The notes below the pieces were generated by a model, which did not search any database, was not told where the DNA came from, and was given only the letters and a program-made list of their open reading frames with translations. A DNA stretch of 14,059 nucleotides from DASZZY01 sp036260395 (GTDB taxonomy: Bacteria; Actinomycetota; UBA4738; CALAEC01), in assembly GCA_036260395.1 (NCBI GenBank), contig DASZZY010000159.1:1-14059 (forward strand), in the 5' to 3' direction. A program made the translations under genes and the position numbers. The first letter of the stretch is position 1, and each line of letters opens with the position of its first letter. Positions 11,928-14,059 of the stretch are shown in pieces.

Positions 11928-12733
11928 CGCCGACGTTCCGCGCTCGGCGTGGCGGCCGCCAGGAGCGCGCGCACCTCGCCCGCCTCCAGGGGTCGGGTCC
12001 CGCCCGGGTCCAGCCGCCCGAGGCGGAGCGGACCGATCCGGACCCGGACCAGGCGGCGCACCCCCAGCCCCACCGCGGCGAGCATCCGGCGGACCTCGCG
12101 CTTGCGCCCCTCCACCATCACGATCCGGAGCGCCGCCCGGCCCTCGGCCCGGCCCACCCGGCGGGCCGAGCGTGCCGCGGCGACGCCGTCCTCCAGCTCC
12201 ACCCCGCGAGTCAGGGCCCTCACCTGCCGGTCGGTCGGGGTGCCCTCCACCTCCGCCAGGTACTCCTTCTCGACGCCGTACCGAGGGTGCATCAGCCGGT
12301 TCGCGAGCTCGCCGTCGTTGGTCAGGATCAGCAACCCCTCGGTGTCGCGGTCCAGCCGCCCGACGGGGAACACCCGCGGACCGTCCGGCAGGTACCCGCG
12401 GACGTCCGCCCGGCCCTGGGGGTCGCGGGCCGTCGTCACCACGCCCGCCGGCTTGTTGAACGCGTAGTAGCGCAGCTCGGGTGTCAGCGGCACGCGGATG
12501 CCGTCCACCTCCACGCGGTCGCGGCGGGGATCCACGCGGTCCCCGAGCGCCGCGACGTCGCCGTTCACCCGCACGCGGCCCTCCCGGATGAGGTCCTCGG
12601 CCACCCGGCGCGAGCCGAGGCCGGCTCGGGCCAGCACCTTCTGGAGGCGTTCCGGAGCGGCGTCCTCAGCCGGCGTCGGCGTCGCCCGGGGGGACCGCCT
12701 CGCCGTCGACCGATCCTTCGGCATCAGCTCCAT
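11924..12733 (-). CDS. rluB: Ribosomal pseudouridine synthase, RsuA/RluB family
   Basis: Converts a uridine of rRNA to pseudouridine. Residues about 28-75 form an S4 RNA-binding domain (RLQKVLARAGLGSRRVAEDLI, then RVRVNGDVAALGDRV). The catalytic domain follows: FNKPAGVVTT (92-101), the active-site motif GRLDRDTEGLLILTND (125-140, catalytic D128), EKEYLAEVEG (155-164) and EGRKREVRRML (208-218). The 269-residue length is normal. The first ~25 residues are basic and low-complexity. The start may be ATG 12733 or ATG 12724; both lie inside the end of scpB, giving a 59-68 base overlap, and no start codon occurs between scpB's stop and the S4 domain. It ends with ATGA overlapping cmk/der. Position after scpA-scpB is typical of actinobacteria and other Gram-positives. 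Confidence 0.93.
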   Translation of the reverse strand: MELMPKDRSTARRSPRATPTPAEDAAPERLQKVLARAGLGSRRVAEDLIREGRVRVNGDVAALGDRVDPRRDRVEVDGIRVPLTPELRYYAFNKPAGVVTTARDPQGRADVRGYLPDGPRVFPVGRLDRDTEGLLILTNDGELANRLMHPRYGVEKEYLAEVEGTPTDRQVRALTRGVELEDGVAAARSARRVGRAEGRAALRIVMVEGRKREVRRMLAAVGLGVRRLVRVRIGPLRLGRLDPGGTRPLEAGEVRALLAAATPSAERRR

Positions 12734-13280
12734 CCTCGCCCAGCAGGGGCGCCAGCGGCGGGAGGTCGGCGACGGAGTCGAGCCCCAGGCGCTCCAGGAA
12801 CTCCGGCGTGGTGCCGTACAGCACGGGACGGCCCGGCCCGTCGTCGCGGCCGACCTCGGCCAGGAGCCCCCGGTCGACCAGCGCGCGGAGCACGCCGTCG
12901 GAGTTCACGCCGCGGATCGACGCCACCTGGTGCCGGGTCACCGGCTGCTTGTAGGCCACGATGGCCAGCGACTCCAGCGCCGCCCGCGTCAGGCGCGTGT
13001 GCCGGGACGACAGGACGAACCGCTCGACCGCCGGCGATGCCTCGGGATGGGTGGAGAGCCGCCAGCCTCCGGCCACCCGCCGGAGCACGATCCCCGCTCC
13101 GCGGGCGGCGTAATCGGCGGCCAGGCCCTCCAGCAGCCGCTCCACCGTGGGGCGATCGCGCTCGACCGCCGCGGCCAGGGTCGCTGTGGACAGGGGCTCG
13201 TCCGCCACGAACAGGAGCCCCTCGAGCGACCGGCCCGCCGGGTCCACCGGCCTGCCGTCGGCCTGCGGGCGCTCGGTCAT
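12666..13280 (-). CDS. scpB: Segregation and condensation protein B (ScpB)
   Basis: ScpB is the dimeric winged-helix partner of ScpA in the SMC condensin complex, which organises and segregates the chromosome. The 204-residue length is usual. The start SLEGLLFVADEPLS (18-31) and the signature block LTRAALESLAIVAYKQPVTR (97-116), then IRGVNSDGVLRALVDRGLL (122-140) and GRPVLYGTTPEFLERLGL (150-167) are classic. The C-terminal tail is acidic. ATG 13280 has GGGAGGG just upstream and overlaps the scpA stop by ATGA; longer open frames upstream are inside scpA. Its last 60-68 bases are shared with the start of the pseudouridine synthase gene. Confidence 0.95.
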   Translation of the reverse strand: MTERPQADGRPVDPAGRSLEGLLFVADEPLSTATLAAAVERDRPTVERLLEGLAADYAARGAGIVLRRVAGGWRLSTHPEASPAVERFVLSSRHTRLTRAALESLAIVAYKQPVTRHQVASIRGVNSDGVLRALVDRGLLAEVGRDDGPGRPVLYGTTPEFLERLGLDSVADLPPLAPLLGEDGADAEGSVDGEAVPPGDADAG

Positions 13281-14020
13281 CCCTCCCACCTCACCTGGAT
13301 CTCGCCGAACGTGCGGGCCTGCTCCAGCGCCACGCGGCCCGAGGCGTGGAGCTCGAGCAGCGCCAGGAACCGCACCACGACCTCGATCCGGTCCTCGCAG
13401 TCGACGACGAGATCGCGAAAGCCGATCCGCCCGCGGCCGGCGAGCCGCTCGCGGACGCGCTCGAGGGCATCGGTGACCGACGCCCGGATCGGCGCGACGT
13501 GGGACAGGTCGACCCTCGGCGGGCGGAGCAGTCGGGCCGCGGTGTCGGCCAGCGACGCGGCGTCGACGCGCTCCATCGGATCGGGGTAGAGGTCCGCGAA
13601 CTCCGCCGGCGGCCCCGCCTCCCGGGTGACGTACCGGGCGCCCTCGTCGAACAGCTCGAGGAGCCGGGCGGCCACCCGCCGGAACGCCGCGAGCTCCAGG
13701 CTGCGGGCGTAGGCCAGATCCGGCGAAGCGCTCAGGAGGTCGTCCTCGTCCGGGTCGTCCTTCCGCGGGAACAGGCGTCCGACCTTGAGCTCGAGCAGCA
13801 CGGCGCAGATCGCCAGGAACCACGTGGCCTCCTCGAGCGTCCAGCCCTCCGCCTCCTCGGCGCGGGCCAGGAACGCCTCGGTGACCCGGGCCACCGGCAC
13901 GTCGCAGACGTCGACGTCGCGGTCGAGGATCGCCTCGGCCAGCGCGCGGAACGGCCCCCGGAACACCGGGAGCTCGACGGGGAACTCCCCCACCCTCGCC
14001 AGGACGCGATCCTCTTCCAT
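13277..14020 (-). CDS. scpA: Segregation and condensation protein A (ScpA, kleisin)
   Basis: ScpA is the kleisin that bridges the SMC heads in the condensin complex on the chromosome. The 247 residues include the N-terminal SMC-binding part (FPVELPVFRGPFRALAEAIL, then DVDVCDVPVARVTEAFL) and WFLAICAVLLELKVGRLFP (67-85), a variable acidic middle, and a C-terminal winged helix (FRDLVVDCEDRIEVVVRFLA, then GEIQVRW). The usual FEGPLDLLL is FRGPFRALA here, a modest divergence. ATG 14020 overlaps the stop of the gene upstream as TGATG, and its own stop overlaps scpB by ATGA, so the operon is translationally coupled. Confidence 0.93.
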   Translation of the reverse strand: MEEDRVLARVGEFPVELPVFRGPFRALAEAILDRDVDVCDVPVARVTEAFLARAEEAEGWTLEEATWFLAICAVLLELKVGRLFPRKDDPDEDDLLSASPDLAYARSLELAAFRRVAARLLELFDEGARYVTREAGPPAEFADLYPDPMERVDAASLADTAARLLRPPRVDLSHVAPIRASVTDALERVRERLAGRGRIGFRDLVVDCEDRIEVVVRFLALLELHASGRVALEQARTFGEIQVRWEG

Positions 14021-14059
14021 CAGCGAACGGGACGTGGGGCCCGGCGGCGCCGGGGCCCG
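14020..14059 (-). CDS. C-terminal end of the gene upstream of scpA (partial)
   Basis: Twelve codons (GPRRRRAPRPVR) and a TGA at 14022-14020 that overlaps the scpA start. The rest is outside the window. In many actinobacteria a ParA-family ATPase precedes scpA, which would fit, but twelve residues cannot show it. Confidence 0.4.
   Translation of the reverse strand, partial: GPRRRRAPRPVR

Noticed and set aside
10161..12467. 768-residue plus-strand frame opposite cmk/der and the pseudouridine synthase gene
   Set aside because: Antisense shadow of two conserved genes; composition is low-complexity and lacks family motifs.

Overview
The window looks like chromosomal DNA from a very GC-rich actinobacterium, probably uncultured or deep-branching; I cannot name a class. 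Support comes from the gene order scpA-scpB-pseudouridine synthase-cmk/der, the fused cytidylate kinase/Der protein, a protein with DUF8129-like repeats, and the way many genes begin. At least five transcription units start with a TANNNT -10 box exactly 6 or 7 bases before an ATG or GTG, the signature of leaderless mRNAs.

Left part (1-3829), all on the minus strand: the N-terminal half of a nicotinate phosphoribosyltransferase-like gene cut by the window edge; a sugar-nucleotide pyrophosphorylase fused to left-handed beta-helix repeats and a phosphohexomutase domain that has lost its catalytic residues; a PgsA-like CDP-alcohol phosphatidyltransferase; and a strong UUCG-loop terminator for the gene upstream.

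Middle part (3830-7535): a frameshifted gene with two DUF8129-like repeats (minus) diverges from an orphan MNT-type nucleotidyltransferase (plus). A YbaK-family tRNA deacylase (plus) converges on a cupin (minus). A small single-pass membrane protein and a four-helix membrane protein form a minus-strand operon that diverges from a TetR-family regulator, with a probable operator inside the operon promoter.

Accessory part (7536-9950): a decayed copy and an intact copy of a small monooxygenase-like (dimeric alpha-beta barrel) gene. The intact copy lies 20 bases behind a tRNA-Pro(GGG) gene, on the same strand. Then come a repeat-rich 138-base spacer, a tyrosine recombinase, a tRNA-like fragment and a short acidic orphan protein. 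This is probably the remnant or edge of an integrated element.

Right part (9954-14059), minus strand: a tightly overlapping housekeeping operon, [unknown upstream gene]-scpA-scpB-rluB-cmk/der, for chromosome segregation (ScpA/ScpB are the condensin kleisin and its partner), rRNA modification, CMP phosphorylation and ribosome assembly.

I found no CRISPR array, defence island or obviously new multi-gene system. The best leads are the TetR/small membrane protein locus with its operator, the tRNA-mRNA dicistron with a decayed paralogue, and the integrase-flanking repeats.
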